Shown piece by piece: positions 52,202 to 61,530 of a DNA stretch of 64,000 nt. A program made the translations under genes and the position numbers. Positions within the stretch are counted from its first letter, which is position 1. The number at the start of each line of letters is the position of its first letter. Origin of the DNA: an uncultured Caldilineaceae bacterium (lineage in GTDB: Bacteria > Chloroflexota > Anaerolineae > Caldilineales > Caldilineaceae); contig OY282381.1 in the NCBI GenBank assembly GCA_958295915.1, forward strand, positions 1,882,722 to 1,946,721. Direction: 5' to 3'. Under the pieces are notes generated by a model. The model saw nothing but the letters and a program-made list of their open reading frames with translations, made no database searches and was not told the DNA's origin.

Positions 52202-53803
52202 TTACGGTGGGCTGAAAATCCGCACGCGGCGGTGGGGCTCCCGCCCGTAACTATGGCTGATGAAATTGGCTGTGCGCGCCAACTGGTGCTGCTGGCTGCG
52301 GATGGAGGCCGCCTGCGGGCTCAGCTCCACCGACTTTTCGCCCTTCAACAGCCGTTGAATCGCGTTCTGCGTCTCGCGCATGGCAGAGTCGAAGACAACA
52401 TCCGGATCAGTGCGCCGCAGCTGGAATACATCCAACAGATACTGCTCCATCTGCGTAACAGTATTGCTGCGCAGCACGTAAACAGGCACATTCTGGCGTT
52501 CCGCATCGGCGATGGGTTGGGGTTTTTGGCGGAAATAGTTCTTCAACGTCATGACGATATCCGCATCCCGCAGCTCTTTGACGACCTCCACCGAAACTTT
52601 CAGGTTTTGGGCGGCAGTACGCAACCGATTCTGGCCGATGCCGTAGGGGAACACGCGCACAGATTTCCGTTCACCCTCTCCGTTCGGCGCCCCCACGCCT
52701 CCGTCGAGCAACTCCGTCATCTGCAAGGAACTCTCCTCGCGCTTGCCGCCCCGCTGGCGGCGGCCTGTCTGCCGGCTCTGTCCGATACGGCCGGACTTTT
52801 CCCGGTTCTCGACAGACTCGATGTGAACCTCACGCTCGCTGTTCACGTAGCGAATCTCTGGCGAGAGGGTCCAGCCGCGCAGCAGTGCGTCGACGGCCTC
52901 GGCCACCTTGTGATGAACGGTCATGCGCTGGCGCTCCTGAATCTCGATCAACACATCGAAAGTCGGTGGGGCCTTGCGCTCCAGCACCGTCTTCTGCGTG
53001 CCCCGCCGCCGCGCCTCCTCATCCGAAAGGGTCACCGTATCGATGCCGCCGACCAGATCGGAAAGGGTCGGATTCATCAACAGGTTCTCCAACGTATTGC
53101 CGTGAGCCGTGCCGATCAACTGCACGCCGCGCTCGGCGATGGTGCGGGCGGCCACGGCCTCTAGTTCCCGCCCGATCTCATCGATGATGATCGCTTCGGG
53201 CATATGGTTCTCCACCGCTTCGATCATCACTTCATGCTGCAGGGTTGGCGTCGCCACCTGCATGCGGCGCGCCCGCCCAATCGATGGATGGGGAATGTCG
53301 CCGTCCCCGGCAATTTCATTGCTGGTATCGACGATCACCACCCGCTTTTTGTCGCTGAGCACGCGGGACGCTTCGCGCAAAAGGGTCGTTTTGCCCACGC
53401 CGGGCCGGCCCAGTAGCAGCAGACTGCTGCCGCTCATGATGATGTCCCGGATGATGTCAATGACGCCGAAAACGGCGCGGCCGACGCGGCAGGTCAGACC
53501 GATGACCGCGCCCTTGCGGTTGCGGATGGCGGAAATGCGGTGCAGGGTGCGCTCGATGCCAGCCCGGTTGTCTGCACCGAAGTCACCGATGTTTTCGATG
53601 ATGTGGCGCAGGTCGCCACGCGTCGTCTCTTCGGGGCTGAGACAGACTTCGCCGTCGGTGAAGCGCGCCTCCGGCAGACGGCCCAGGTCCATCACAATTT
53701 CGATCAGATCGCTGGCCCGATCCAGCTGTTGCAAGGATGCGCGAATGCGTGCTGGCAGAACAGCTAACAACAGCTCCAGATCATCTGCTATGCGTAAAGT
53801 CAT
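52202..53803 (-). CDS. AAA ATPase with C-terminal R3H domain (Ycf45/SpoIIIAA-like)
   Basis: 533 aa. Walker A LLLGRPGVGKTTLLREASRV near residue 140, then VVIVDTSNEIAGDGDIPH, and Walker B AIIIDEIGRELEA. The C-terminal region has a single-stranded nucleic-acid-binding R3H domain (THSYGREPHRRVRI-like end, here FISHSYGREPHRR). An additional middle domain after about residue 330 carries basic linkers. Family role unclear; RNA/DNA-dependent ATPase is inferred. Start ATG 53803; an in-frame upstream extension is encoded by a family B repeat. Confidence 0.87.
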   Translation of the reverse strand: MTLRIADDLELLLAVLPARIRASLQQLDRASDLIEIVMDLGRLPEARFTDGEVCLSPEETTRGDLRHIIENIGDFGADNRAGIERTLHRISAIRNRKGAVIGLTCRVGRAVFGVIDIIRDIIMSGSSLLLLGRPGVGKTTLLREASRVLSDKKRVVIVDTSNEIAGDGDIPHPSIGRARRMQVATPTLQHEVMIEAVENHMPEAIIIDEIGRELEAVAARTIAERGVQLIGTAHGNTLENLLMNPTLSDLVGGIDTVTLSDEEARRRGTQKTVLERKAPPTFDVLIEIQERQRMTVHHKVAEAVDALLRGWTLSPEIRYVNSEREVHIESVENREKSGRIGQSRQTGRRQRGGKREESSLQMTELLDGGVGAPNGEGERKSVRVFPYGIGQNRLRTAAQNLKVSVEVVKELRDADIVMTLKNYFRQKPQPIADAERQNVPVYVLRSNTVTQMEQYLLDVFQLRRTDPDVVFDSAMRETQNAIQRLLKGEKSVELSPQAASIRSQQHQLARTANFISHSYGREPHRRVRIFSPP

Positions 53804-53824
53804 TTTTGTCTGATCGGCTCCTCC

Positions 53825-53854
53825 ATTCGCGCCTCTTTCGAGCAAAGGCATTGA
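53825..53854. repeat. Family B palindromic repeat upstream of the R3H-AAA gene
   Basis: TTCGCGCCTCTTTCGAGC then AAAGGCATTGAAC. Confidence 0.8.
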
Positions 53855-53926
53855 ACGATTTCAAGGACGCTCCTGGCCTTCATATCCGTCACAGGAGCTT
53901 TGTCGCAAGCAAATTCTCTATCTTTG

Positions 53927-54961
53927 TCAGCTATCGACCTCCGGGATGGCGAGCGAGCCGGGCACGATCTCCTGCGCAGCTTCCAGCGTTGGCATGCGCT
54001 GGTCGACCGCCTGTCGCCGCCACTGCAAAATATTGCGCACCATCAGCACCCGGTCCGTAAAGGGGGCAAAGCCGTAGTCGCTCAACAGTGCATTGAGACC
54101 GGTCTGGTAAGCACGCACGCCAATATAGGCGCGTCGGGCCTGCGGCGCTTCAATGATGCGCTGCAAGGCAAAACGCAGCAGCAGATGGGCATTCTCTGTC
54201 TGGGGATCGTTTGTATCGATCCACAGACGGATCCAGGCACAACGCTTGCCCCACAGAATCTGGACGCAGCCGGTCAATCCGCCGCCGCGCTCATCCGCCA
54301 ACACATAGCCCGTCATCGGCGCCTGATGCGGGTTAGACAAAATAGGCGAGCTTCTGCCATCTTCAGCTTGATTGGGCGCCAATCCCATCTCCAACTGCTG
54401 CGCAGGCATAGGTGTTATACGCTGATACAGCTGCTCCAGTTCCCAAGCGTCCGCTGCTCGCTGTAGCCGGACTGTAGCCGGGCTCGAGTCGGGCCAGGCC
54501 AGCGGCGCGCTCCCCAGCCGCCAGATCGTAACCCGCGTGAGCAGCGCAAAACCGACCTGCTTGAATGTGTTGACGAGCAGCGGTTGGTCCGGCGGGTCGC
54601 TGAAGAGTCTGCTCACCTTCTGGCGAATGATATGCTGCGCGCTGTGGCTCAACAGCTTTTGCCAGATGGCCGGATGGCCCGGGGGCGCATCAAGGGCAGG
54701 AGAAAGAAGAGTCACATCGGCTTCATGGGAGTGGGGACGCAGATGCAATTGAATCAGCCCTTCGCGGGCCAAGCCATGCTCTTCCTGACGCAGAACGTAG
54801 GTAAACGAGCCGGGCCGATACCAGGGAAAACACGAGTGCAGTACAGTTCGCACAGGCGAAATCGGTTCCAGCAGGATGCGCTCGATCTGAAGAGGTGTCG
54901 AATACTTGCGCAGACGCTGCAGAAGCAGAACATCGCCTAAAGAGAATGGACGAAATGACAA
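53927..54961 (-). CDS. GNAT-type acetyltransferase-like protein
   Basis: 344 aa, cytoplasmic. Two half-domains are suggested. The C-terminal part carries the acetyl-CoA fold pattern: GYVLADERGGGLTGCVQI, AWIRLWIDTND, then NAHLLLRFALQRIIEA and LLSDYGFAPFTDRVLMVR. The N-terminal half (RPFSLGDVLLLQRLRKYS) looks like a degenerate GNAT repeat. The acceptor substrate is unknown. It is first of a minus-strand run with R3H-AAA, tmk and darA. Confidence 0.7.
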   Translation of the reverse strand: MSFRPFSLGDVLLLQRLRKYSTPLQIERILLEPISPVRTVLHSCFPWYRPGSFTYVLRQEEHGLAREGLIQLHLRPHSHEADVTLLSPALDAPPGHPAIWQKLLSHSAQHIIRQKVSRLFSDPPDQPLLVNTFKQVGFALLTRVTIWRLGSAPLAWPDSSPATVRLQRAADAWELEQLYQRITPMPAQQLEMGLAPNQAEDGRSSPILSNPHQAPMTGYVLADERGGGLTGCVQILWGKRCAWIRLWIDTNDPQTENAHLLLRFALQRIIEAPQARRAYIGVRAYQTGLNALLSDYGFAPFTDRVLMVRNILQWRRQAVDQRMPTLEAAQEIVPGSLAIPEVDS

Positions 54962-55192
54962 ATGGGCATTCTCCTCAAAGGATCAAAACGAATCACTTCT
55001 ATTTTACTCGAATCCCAATGAGCTGGCAAGTAGATTGATTTCCAATCTCAAGGCAATCGCGAGCTATCGGAAAAGTGTAGAGAGAACATTGTAGATTTGA
55101 TATGCTCCTATGTTTGCCGCATAAGTAACAATGTTGACAGAAGTCCCTTGAGAGCGCAGAATCTCGGTAAGACTCGGTAACAAGAAGTGAGT

Positions 55193-55519
55193 ATGCCACG
55201 AACAACCAAGACCATCACCTTCTCCCTGCCCCTTGAGATGGCGGAGCGGGTGGATGAGGTGATGAAGCAGGAGGGCCGCGCCAGGAGCGCGCTTCTGCGG
55301 GAAGCATTACGCCGTTACATAGAAGAGTGTGAGTGGAAACAGCTCCTCCGGTACGGAGAACAGCGGGCCAGAGAGCAGGGCATCGCCCCTGAGGACGTAA
55401 GCCTCCCTGGTGGAAGAATATTGGGCCGATGTCAGTTCATCCCGAACATAGAGAATCGGCTGGAGTCCCTGGCGGGAGATAGAGACGGGCAGCCCCCCAT
55501 TCATGCGGCCGCGACCTGA
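55193..55519 (+). CDS. Ribbon-helix-helix (CopG-like) antitoxin with a frameshifted C-terminus
   Basis: N-terminal RHH domain TKTITFSLPLEMAERVDEVM, RARSALLREALRRYIEE is clear. The expected ending SLVEEYWADVSS is found in another frame just after EDV at about 55400, stopping near 55454. So a one-base change replaced the natural C-terminus with about 40 unrelated residues. No toxin gene follows. The DNA-binding part could still repress. Confidence 0.65.
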   Translation: MPRTTKTITFSLPLEMAERVDEVMKQEGRARSALLREALRRYIEECEWKQLLRYGEQRAREQGIAPEDVSLPGGRILGRCQFIPNIENRLESLAGDRDGQPPIHAAAT

Positions 55520-55543
55520 TGGCCCAATCTGAAACCAACGCGG

Positions 55544-55880
55544 CTACGTTGAACCGGGCATCGCAAATCTCTCCACCTTGATATCTTTGGCTCGTTCCCG
55601 GACCAGCCACAGATCGTAGGCGGTCTGCATGCCGAGCCAGGTCTCCGGTGTAGAGCCGAATGCCTGGGACAGACGCAGGGCCATCTCGACCGATACGCCG
55701 GACTTCCCGTTCACCAGATCCGACAGTGCCTGACGGGTTACACCCAGCCCTTGCGGCGCACGACTCTGATCGAGTACGGCAAGGATACGTGTCAACTTTC
55801 GAACATGTCTGGGTCCACTCGCCGCGACCCCCGACCGTTATAGAGCGCCTTGAGGCCTCGGCGCTTGAACGATACGATCA
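55544..55880 (-). pseudogene. higBA toxin-antitoxin remnant: HigB N-terminus joined to HigA C-terminus
   Basis: On the minus strand about 55880-55805 reads VSFKRRGLKALYNGRGSRRV, DPDMFE, the start of a HigB/RelE toxin. A one-base deletion shifts the frame, and LTRILAVLDQSRAPQ continues the toxin. It then joins directly to GLGVTRQALSDLVNGKSGVS, VEMALRLSQAFGSTPETWL, the C-terminal two thirds of a HigA antitoxin (ends 55544). The toxin's C-terminus and the antitoxin's N-terminus are deleted. An 83-codon frame (55544-55795) remains open. Confidence 0.8.
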
Positions 55881-56172
55881 CAATAGTAGGTTACGATGTC
55901 GCCTGTCACTTGTCAACAGACGTACAGACGGGGATTAGAAATATCCGAGGGCCTGCATATCCTCGGAGCAGGGCTGGGGATATGCAGAGCAGGCCCGGAG
56001 CGTCTTGCGAGGTTTCGGGAAACGAATCCAATGACTTTGGGCGCTTTGTCCCTTTCAGGAACTTGTTCATGTTCTGCGCAGACGCTATGATCGTCTCCAC
56101 ATTGACGGGAAAAGGTTAACTGTAACAAGTCATAAATTTATATAAAAGTAAAAAATAATCTATAATTGGTTT

Positions 56173-56611
56173 ATGCTATCCACAACTAAGCAAGCAGCTG
56201 CGAAACTGGGCGTCTCTCGAAAGACCATCCGACTGTAGGCTGACGAGGGACGCATTCCAACAATTCGAACGCTGGGAAATCACAGACATCGGCAGTGGAC
56301 TCAACTTCAAACGAAAAGGAGTTGTCTCCATACTGGAGCGACTTCATAGCGGAGAAAAGTTCACACTTGTGGTTGCCCACCGAGACCGCCTTGCAAGATT
56401 TGGCGCAGAACGCATCCAATATCGTATCGAGCAAAACGGTGGCGAACTCGTGGTTCTCAACCAGGTCGTACACAGCCCCCAAGAAGAACGCAGCGAAGAT
56501 ATACTCGCCATCCCTGTCGCATCTGCGCGCGTCAACGGATTGCGGAGATACACTAAGAAAATCAAAGAAGATACGGATCTATCCGACAGCGCAACAGAGA
56601 GCGCAGTTTAA
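56173..56611 (+). pseudogene. IS607-type serine recombinase TnpA, broken
   Basis: The MerR-like helix-turn-helix start MLSTTKQAAAKLGVSRKTIR is followed by an in-frame amber stop at the codon for the conserved Trp, then ADEGRIPTIRTLGNHR. The catalytic serine region is lost. A later frame (56369-56611) carries the recombinase C-terminal part VVAHRDRLARFG, ERIQYRIEQNGGELVVLNQV. Confidence 0.8.
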
Positions 56612-56989
56612 GGAATGGTTTGGCGCATCCCGCTATGTGTACAACCAATGCGTCGAGTATCTGAACGCAGGCAACGAAAACGGGGCGCGCGCAAGATTCG
56701 CAAGAAGTCTGTGCGCCAGATGCTGACCTTTGCCCACTATCGCTTCAAACAGTTTCTCAAGCGCAAGGCGTTCGAGTCTGGCAAAGTCGTGCTGGATGTG
56801 AATGAAGCGTATACGTCAAAGACCTGTAGCTGGACAGGTGAAGTCGATCATAAGCTGGGCGGCGCCAAAGTCGTGGTAGGTAGTGATGGCAAACGAATGG
56901 ATCGGGATCTGAATGGCGCGCGTGGGATATTCCTGCGCGCTTTGGGAGATACCCCCGCGCTGCAAGCGTGCGTTGTTGAGCAGGTGTAA
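56547..56989 (+). pseudogene. IS607-associated TnpB, internally deleted
   Basis: The N-terminus KKIRIYPTAQQRAQFKEWFG, RYVYNQCVEYL joins in another frame to KIRKKSVRQMLTFAHYRFKQ and the RuvC/zinc-finger end EAYTSKTCSWTG, DRDLNGARGIFLRALGDTP. The second Cys pair is absent or altered. Most of the nuclease is missing. Confidence 0.78.
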
Positions 56990-57045
56990 CTTTGTTCAAC
57001 AAAAATCTATCGGTCTCAGGCTGGTGTTGAAAAGAGGGAGGCCTG

Positions 57046-59055
57046 ATGATGAATGACCCTATGCAGAACCGATTCGACTTTGGCGATGCCCGCTCTGTCG
57101 CTGAGCAGGGCTTGAAAGTCGTTACGGCCCAGTTCAAGGGAGTCGAGGCGTTCAGTTGGAACGTCTTCGAAGGCTTCGACCGGATGCGCGCTCTGACTTA
57201 CTCGGTCAGTACGCAGATGATTGTCAAGATGCTGGACAAGTACTCCTTCGAGCGCTTCGAGTGCGTCTTCGGGTACGAAGGAGGACTAGGGCGGTTCGCT
57301 CACATCGTTGCTTTCCAGCAGTTCCTTATCAATCAGGTGAGAGATATCGCCCTTCAGTTGGAGGAAGAGCGCCAGCGGGTCATATTCGAGAGGATTCAAG
57401 CGGGCCAAGCCCGGTTCTACGTGGTGAAAGACAACATCGCCCATGCCAAGCTGTATCTTCTCCAAGCCGATAACCCTGAGCGCCGCAGAGTCATCGTTGG
57501 ATCAGCCAATCTGTCGGAACGCGCCTTTGGCGGCAGGCAACCTGAAACCTTGATCATCTTTGACGATGATCCCAAAGCTTGGGAGCACTACTCGCGCGAG
57601 TATGACGCCGTCAAGGAGACTGCTGCAGACAAGATTGATATGCCCGTAGATTTGCGATCGGCCGAGATCTCGTTTATGGAAACCCCTGTTTTGCAGGACC
57701 CAGGCTTGACGGTCTTCCAGGCCCCTCCTGTGGGGGAACCTACGCCTCCGGAGATCATACATAAGGTCGAGGAGCTCGCCGCCCCGATTGAGCGGGTTGT
57801 ATCTTCCCTGGTATCTCGCAAGAACGGCAGGTATGTCGTCACACCCGAAGCGAAGGCGGAAATCAAAAGGATGCGCTGGCAAAAGGGTCTGCATGAGAGT
57901 GATGAGACTAGGCCAACTAGCCTGACCATCCACCGAGAATCTCGACATGTCTCACTTTCGGGTGTTCATGTTCCGCTAGGGCCAGACGATGAGGGCTTGA
58001 GGCGAAGCGCCGAAGCGATTGTGGAATATATCAACAATTATGAGCTGGGCTTTGTCGGCAACGTGCCTCAGCTGCAACGAGACTACTTTACATTTATGTC
58101 CTGGCTGTACATTTCCCCGTTCATCTGCGACCTGCGAGCCCGCGCCATCGTAGCAGGCGGCAATGTCTTCCGTTACCCGTCGTTCGCGATCATCTATGGC
58201 AAATCGAACTGCGGCAAGACAAGCCTGGTGGATACCCTGATCACCAGCATGTTCGGACATCCAAGTACGGTGCCGAAGGATAACTTCACCCGCAGAACGC
58301 TCCGGGGCTTGCAGCAAAACTACAAGCGTTTCCCTGTCGTCTTCGACGACATTACCCGTAGACGCTTCACAGACCATGGACTGGAGATTGTCAAGGACGA
58401 GGGTATGCAGCCAGTCAAGGAGCATCCGTGCTTCGTCCTTTCTATGAACGCCGAGCCCCAGTCGTTCCCGGATGAAATAATGAAGCGCTGTCTCATGATC
58501 TACACCAATACCTCTCTTCCCACCCATAAGCACTCCCTGGCTGACCAGCTACACACAAGTGTCAAGGACATACGGGATAGGCTGACAACTGATCTCTACC
58601 GTCGGTATCTGGCTGACGTCATGGACAGGCTCGACGCCATACAGGAGCCGCGCGACATCCTGCGGATGTCGTCTGAAACTATCTGCGACCTACTGGAGAA
58701 GCATATTGACGGACCGCTACCGAAGTGGTGCCAACCAATCTCGTGGGCCCAGTACGCTGACCGCCGATACGAACGCGCCGCCAGACGGCTGTCAGTCTTG
58801 CTGGCGCCGGAAAACTATCGCAAGACCGCTGGGGAAGGGGAACAAGGGTGGACGTTGCAGGCAGACACCGTGATCGTCTGGGAGAAGGCGGACGCCTTCG
58901 GGCGCTCATCCATCAAGGGCGAGATTCCCGATTTCCTCTACGATGACACCACCAGCGTAGGCGACACCTTTGTGCTCTGGCGCAGGCAGACAGAGGAGTT
59001 CCTGGGAACGAAAATAGCCCGTCCGGGCTTCTTCAGATTGCCATGGAACCGCTAA
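57046..59055 (+). CDS. PLD-family nuclease fused to a P-loop ATPase, candidate defence protein
   Basis: 669 aa, cytoplasmic. The N-terminal phospholipase D-type domain has a single HKD motif: H133-x-K135 (IAHAKLYLLQAD, Asp142), then GSANLSERAF at 152. A linker follows (about 220-330). The P-loop domain has Walker A GKSNCGKTSL (G385-K391-T392) and Walker B VVFDDI (D434-D435), and ends near residue 560. A third C-terminal part of about 110 residues ends in IARPGFFRLPWNR. PLD nucleases work as pairs, so a dimer is expected. It sits alone between transposon and toxin-antitoxin wreckage, and GGGAGGCC precedes ATG 57046. I do not recognise a named system. Confidence 0.8.
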   Translation: MMNDPMQNRFDFGDARSVAEQGLKVVTAQFKGVEAFSWNVFEGFDRMRALTYSVSTQMIVKMLDKYSFERFECVFGYEGGLGRFAHIVAFQQFLINQVRDIALQLEEERQRVIFERIQAGQARFYVVKDNIAHAKLYLLQADNPERRRVIVGSANLSERAFGGRQPETLIIFDDDPKAWEHYSREYDAVKETAADKIDMPVDLRSAEISFMETPVLQDPGLTVFQAPPVGEPTPPEIIHKVEELAAPIERVVSSLVSRKNGRYVVTPEAKAEIKRMRWQKGLHESDETRPTSLTIHRESRHVSLSGVHVPLGPDDEGLRRSAEAIVEYINNYELGFVGNVPQLQRDYFTFMSWLYISPFICDLRARAIVAGGNVFRYPSFAIIYGKSNCGKTSLVDTLITSMFGHPSTVPKDNFTRRTLRGLQQNYKRFPVVFDDITRRRFTDHGLEIVKDEGMQPVKEHPCFVLSMNAEPQSFPDEIMKRCLMIYTNTSLPTHKHSLADQLHTSVKDIRDRLTTDLYRRYLADVMDRLDAIQEPRDILRMSSETICDLLEKHIDGPLPKWCQPISWAQYADRRYERAARRLSVLLAPENYRKTAGEGEQGWTLQADTVIVWEKADAFGRSSIKGEIPDFLYDDTTSVGDTFVLWRRQTEEFLGTKIARPGFFRLPWNR

Positions 59056-59112
59056 AAATCTTAAAGAGCGGATGTCGTCGAATCTGATTTATAGTACCAT
59101 CGCGGTGTTCAG

Positions 59113-60231
59113 CTACAGCGTTCGCAACGTTTCCAGCACGGGCCAGAAATCCAACTGCTCGACCGCGTGGCTGCGGTATATGCCAACCCCGGCCGCGCCG
59201 TTGGCAATGGCCGCCTCCCCGGCAGCCAGCATCAGCGCCGGATCCTGAAAGCTGCCCGGATGATAGCAGGAAAGCTCGGCGATGACCGGCGCCCGACCGG
59301 CAGCCACATCCACAGCATAGCGCACCTGGCGTTCAAGCGCCTTTACATCCGACTCCGTCCGGAACCAGAGATAAAACTCGTCGACAATGCCCTGCTCGAT
59401 CCAGGCCGGCCAGTCCTGCAAAAGCTTGAGATACTCCTCCTTCTCACCGGCGATGATGGTTGTTGAAAACACAGCTTCAGGGTAGGCCTGCTTGACCGCG
59501 GCCCGCATCTCCGCCAAGGAAAGGGTGACATAATCGGCCCGAAACTGCATCCACTCCAGATCGTCATTGGGCAGATCGAACGGATCCTTCCCATGTTTTG
59601 CCTGGAACTCCGCAACCGTGCGGTCTTCGTAGCCGTAGGGCACAACGCCGTTCTCATCCTCGTTTCCCAGCACGAACTCGACCTGAATCCCATCCCCCTG
59701 GGTATGAGCCAGCGCCTCAAGGAATAGCTGTGTCTGATGGGCGCGCACCGCCGGGAAAGCAGGGCTTAGGTAGAGATCCTCGCCCGGTTGCAGGTTGTAA
59801 GGTTGTTCTGCGCGCCACTGTGGGGCGCGACAGTGGCTGCGCGTCAGACTGCGGTACTGCGGATGCTGACGCGCAAAGTCGCTCATCGTGGTGGTTACTT
59901 TCGGAGCGTCATAGATGGGCCGGTGCCTGTCAAGAATCTCTCGCGCGGCGGCGGCAGTCACAGGGAGACGCAGAAAATCGAGAGACCATCCATAGGTGAC
60001 CCTGGCGCTGCCATGCCTGGGAAAGGCATTGTGGTTCACGTAGGGATCCACCTTGATCCCAACTTCATGGGCAGCCTCAGTCAACGCAAGCGTTCGGTCA
60101 CCGCCAATGATCTTCGAGACGCCTGCGTCCGCGCATTTTTTTACCCATCCAGGCAAACAGGCAGCGTAGTCGGGATCACCAGGAACCCTGTCCACCACAG
60201 GCGGCCCCCAGAGTATCAGACGTTCAGGCAT
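59113..60231 (-). CDS. Glycoside hydrolase-like TIM-barrel protein (family uncertain)
   Basis: 372 aa, no signal peptide. Segments such as VDPYVNHNAFPRHG, HTQGDGIQVEFVLGNEDEN, LEWMQFRADYVTLSL and VDEFYLWFRTESD resemble GHL10/DUF4434-type barrels, with acidic residues at strand ends. The catalytic residues are not certain. Residues around 133-146 (SHCRAPQWRAEQPYN) are encoded by an in-frame family A repeat at 59802-59831. It is 80 bp downstream of the aminotransferase gene on the same strand. Confidence 0.6.
   Translation of the reverse strand: MPERLILWGPPVVDRVPGDPDYAACLPGWVKKCADAGVSKIIGGDRTLALTEAAHEVGIKVDPYVNHNAFPRHGSARVTYGWSLDFLRLPVTAAAAREILDRHRPIYDAPKVTTTMSDFARQHPQYRSLTRSHCRAPQWRAEQPYNLQPGEDLYLSPAFPAVRAHQTQLFLEALAHTQGDGIQVEFVLGNEDENGVVPYGYEDRTVAEFQAKHGKDPFDLPNDDLEWMQFRADYVTLSLAEMRAAVKQAYPEAVFSTTIIAGEKEEYLKLLQDWPAWIEQGIVDEFYLWFRTESDVKALERQVRYAVDVAAGRAPVIAELSCYHPGSFQDPALMLAAGEAAIANGAAGVGIYRSHAVEQLDFWPVLETLRTL
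59802..59831. repeat. Family A palindromic repeat inside a coding sequence
   Basis: GTTGTTCTGCGCGCCAC then TGTGGGGCGCGAC. Minus-strand reading gives RAPQWRAEQ in the glycosidase-like protein, the same frame as in the FbpA-like lipoprotein. Confidence 0.9.
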
Positions 60232-60251
60232 ATTCCCTCTCCTTTTATATG

Positions 60252-60283
60252 GTTGAATGCGCCTCTGCTCGAAAGAGGCGCGA
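60252..60283. repeat. Family B palindromic repeat between two genes
   Basis: GTTGAATGCGCCTCTGCTC then GAAAGAGGCGCGA, upstream of the glycosidase-like gene. Confidence 0.88.
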
Positions 60284-60311
60284 TAGGTAAAACTGGCTAA
60301 GACAGCGCCGG

Positions 60312-61511
60312 CTAGGCACGCGATGACAGACCCTCCTCAATCCCCTCCAACAGGCGGTCCACCTCGTCTTCACTGTTAAACGCGGCCACAGAAATACGCA
60401 TCGCCACTTTGACCGGATCAGGAGGGGCCGTCAACCATTGAGCCTTGACGACTGCCTTCTGGCGTGCCTGCAGCCGCGCAACCAGACCGTCCATCTCCTT
60501 TTTCGTGAACCCGTCGAACATCACCGAGGTGATGCCGGCGGACTTCCCCGTCTCCGCGGGCGTGATGATGCGCGCCCGCTCCATCTTCGCAATTTCACGC
60601 CGCAGCCGGCTCGTCAGATAGGCTGCCTTTGCCTGGATGGTGTCCAACCCGATGCTCTCCATGATCTCGACCGCTCTGCCCAGGCCAACCACAAGGGCAT
60701 GGTTATAGGTGCCAATTTCGATGCGAGACCGGGCCGTTGCCTCTGGTGTGGGAACGTCGGCAAGCGTCCACGGATTGCGGTCGGGGATGAAATTGGGGCG
60801 AAAGCCGGGGATATGTCGCGCAGAGATAAAGACATAGCCTGTACCCATAGGGCCAAGCAACCACTTGTGGCCGGATCCCACGGCAAAATCACAGTCGAGC
60901 GCGCAGATATCCACCGGCATCTGACCCACCGACTGGGCCAGGTCGAGAACGACAGGAACGCCCGCGCCATGGGCGATGGCAGCCGCCTCTTTCACGGGCA
61001 GAAGCCGACCATTAGGGGAAGCGATATGGCTGAGGCAGACAAGTCGGGTTCGTTCGCTCACAGCAGAGGCCAGCTCCTCCAGCAGTGCCGCGTCCTTCTG
61101 ATCGCCCTCGATGACCTTGACCGCGACGCTGTGCTCCTGCGCCAACACATCAGACAGGCCGTAGGTGCTGACATGCTCCAGGGAGGTCATGATGAACTCG
61201 TCGCCGGGCTGCCAGCCGATACCGCGCACAATCTGCTGCATAGCCTGGGAGGTGTTGGTGATGATGCCCAACTCCTCCTCCCTGATGTTGAGCAGCCGGG
61301 CCAACCCGCTTCTGGCGGCCGCCTCCCGCTCCATGTGCGCCTGTCTTCCCGCCGGGGTGGCCGGCCCGTGACGCGCCTCGCTCTCCATCGTCTCTTGCAC
61401 CGCTCGCAGCACAGAGTCGCTGGCCGGGCCATACGTCCCGGTCTGAAAGTAGGCCGCTTCCCGCGCCATGGGAAGATCTTGCCGAAGTTGTTCCACTGTC
61501 ATGCGTGACAT
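60312..61511 (-). CDS. Class V aminotransferase (cysteine desulfurase/isopenicillin epimerase-like)
   Basis: PLP enzyme, 399 aa. The Schiff-base Lys is in DFAVGSGHKWLLGPMGTGYV. The cofactor Asp/Gln motif is in VVLDLAQSVGQMPVD. The substrate clamp Arg is expected in RSRIEIGTYNHA. Typical N-terminus YFQTGTYGPASDSVLRAVQE. Specific reaction unknown. The TnpB element lies 15 bp upstream of its start and could have separated it from its native promoter. Confidence 0.9.
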   Translation of the reverse strand: MSRMTVEQLRQDLPMAREAAYFQTGTYGPASDSVLRAVQETMESEARHGPATPAGRQAHMEREAAARSGLARLLNIREEELGIITNTSQAMQQIVRGIGWQPGDEFIMTSLEHVSTYGLSDVLAQEHSVAVKVIEGDQKDAALLEELASAVSERTRLVCLSHIASPNGRLLPVKEAAAIAHGAGVPVVLDLAQSVGQMPVDICALDCDFAVGSGHKWLLGPMGTGYVFISARHIPGFRPNFIPDRNPWTLADVPTPEATARSRIEIGTYNHALVVGLGRAVEIMESIGLDTIQAKAAYLTSRLRREIAKMERARIITPAETGKSAGITSVMFDGFTKKEMDGLVARLQARQKAVVKAQWLTAPPDPVKVAMRISVAAFNSEDEVDRLLEGIEEGLSSRA

Positions 61512-61530
61512 AGATAAAGTTCCTTAGGAA

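Larger units (their letters stand above)
56173..57016 (+). mobile_element. Decayed IS607-family element (serine recombinase plus tnpB fragments)
   Basis: An AT-rich lead-in (56120-56172) is followed by a broken tnpA, then a tnpB with a large internal deletion, and an end sequence TTCAACAAAAATCTATCGGT (56994-57013). A related end relic is at 34549-34692. No intact transposition gene remains. Confidence 0.75.
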
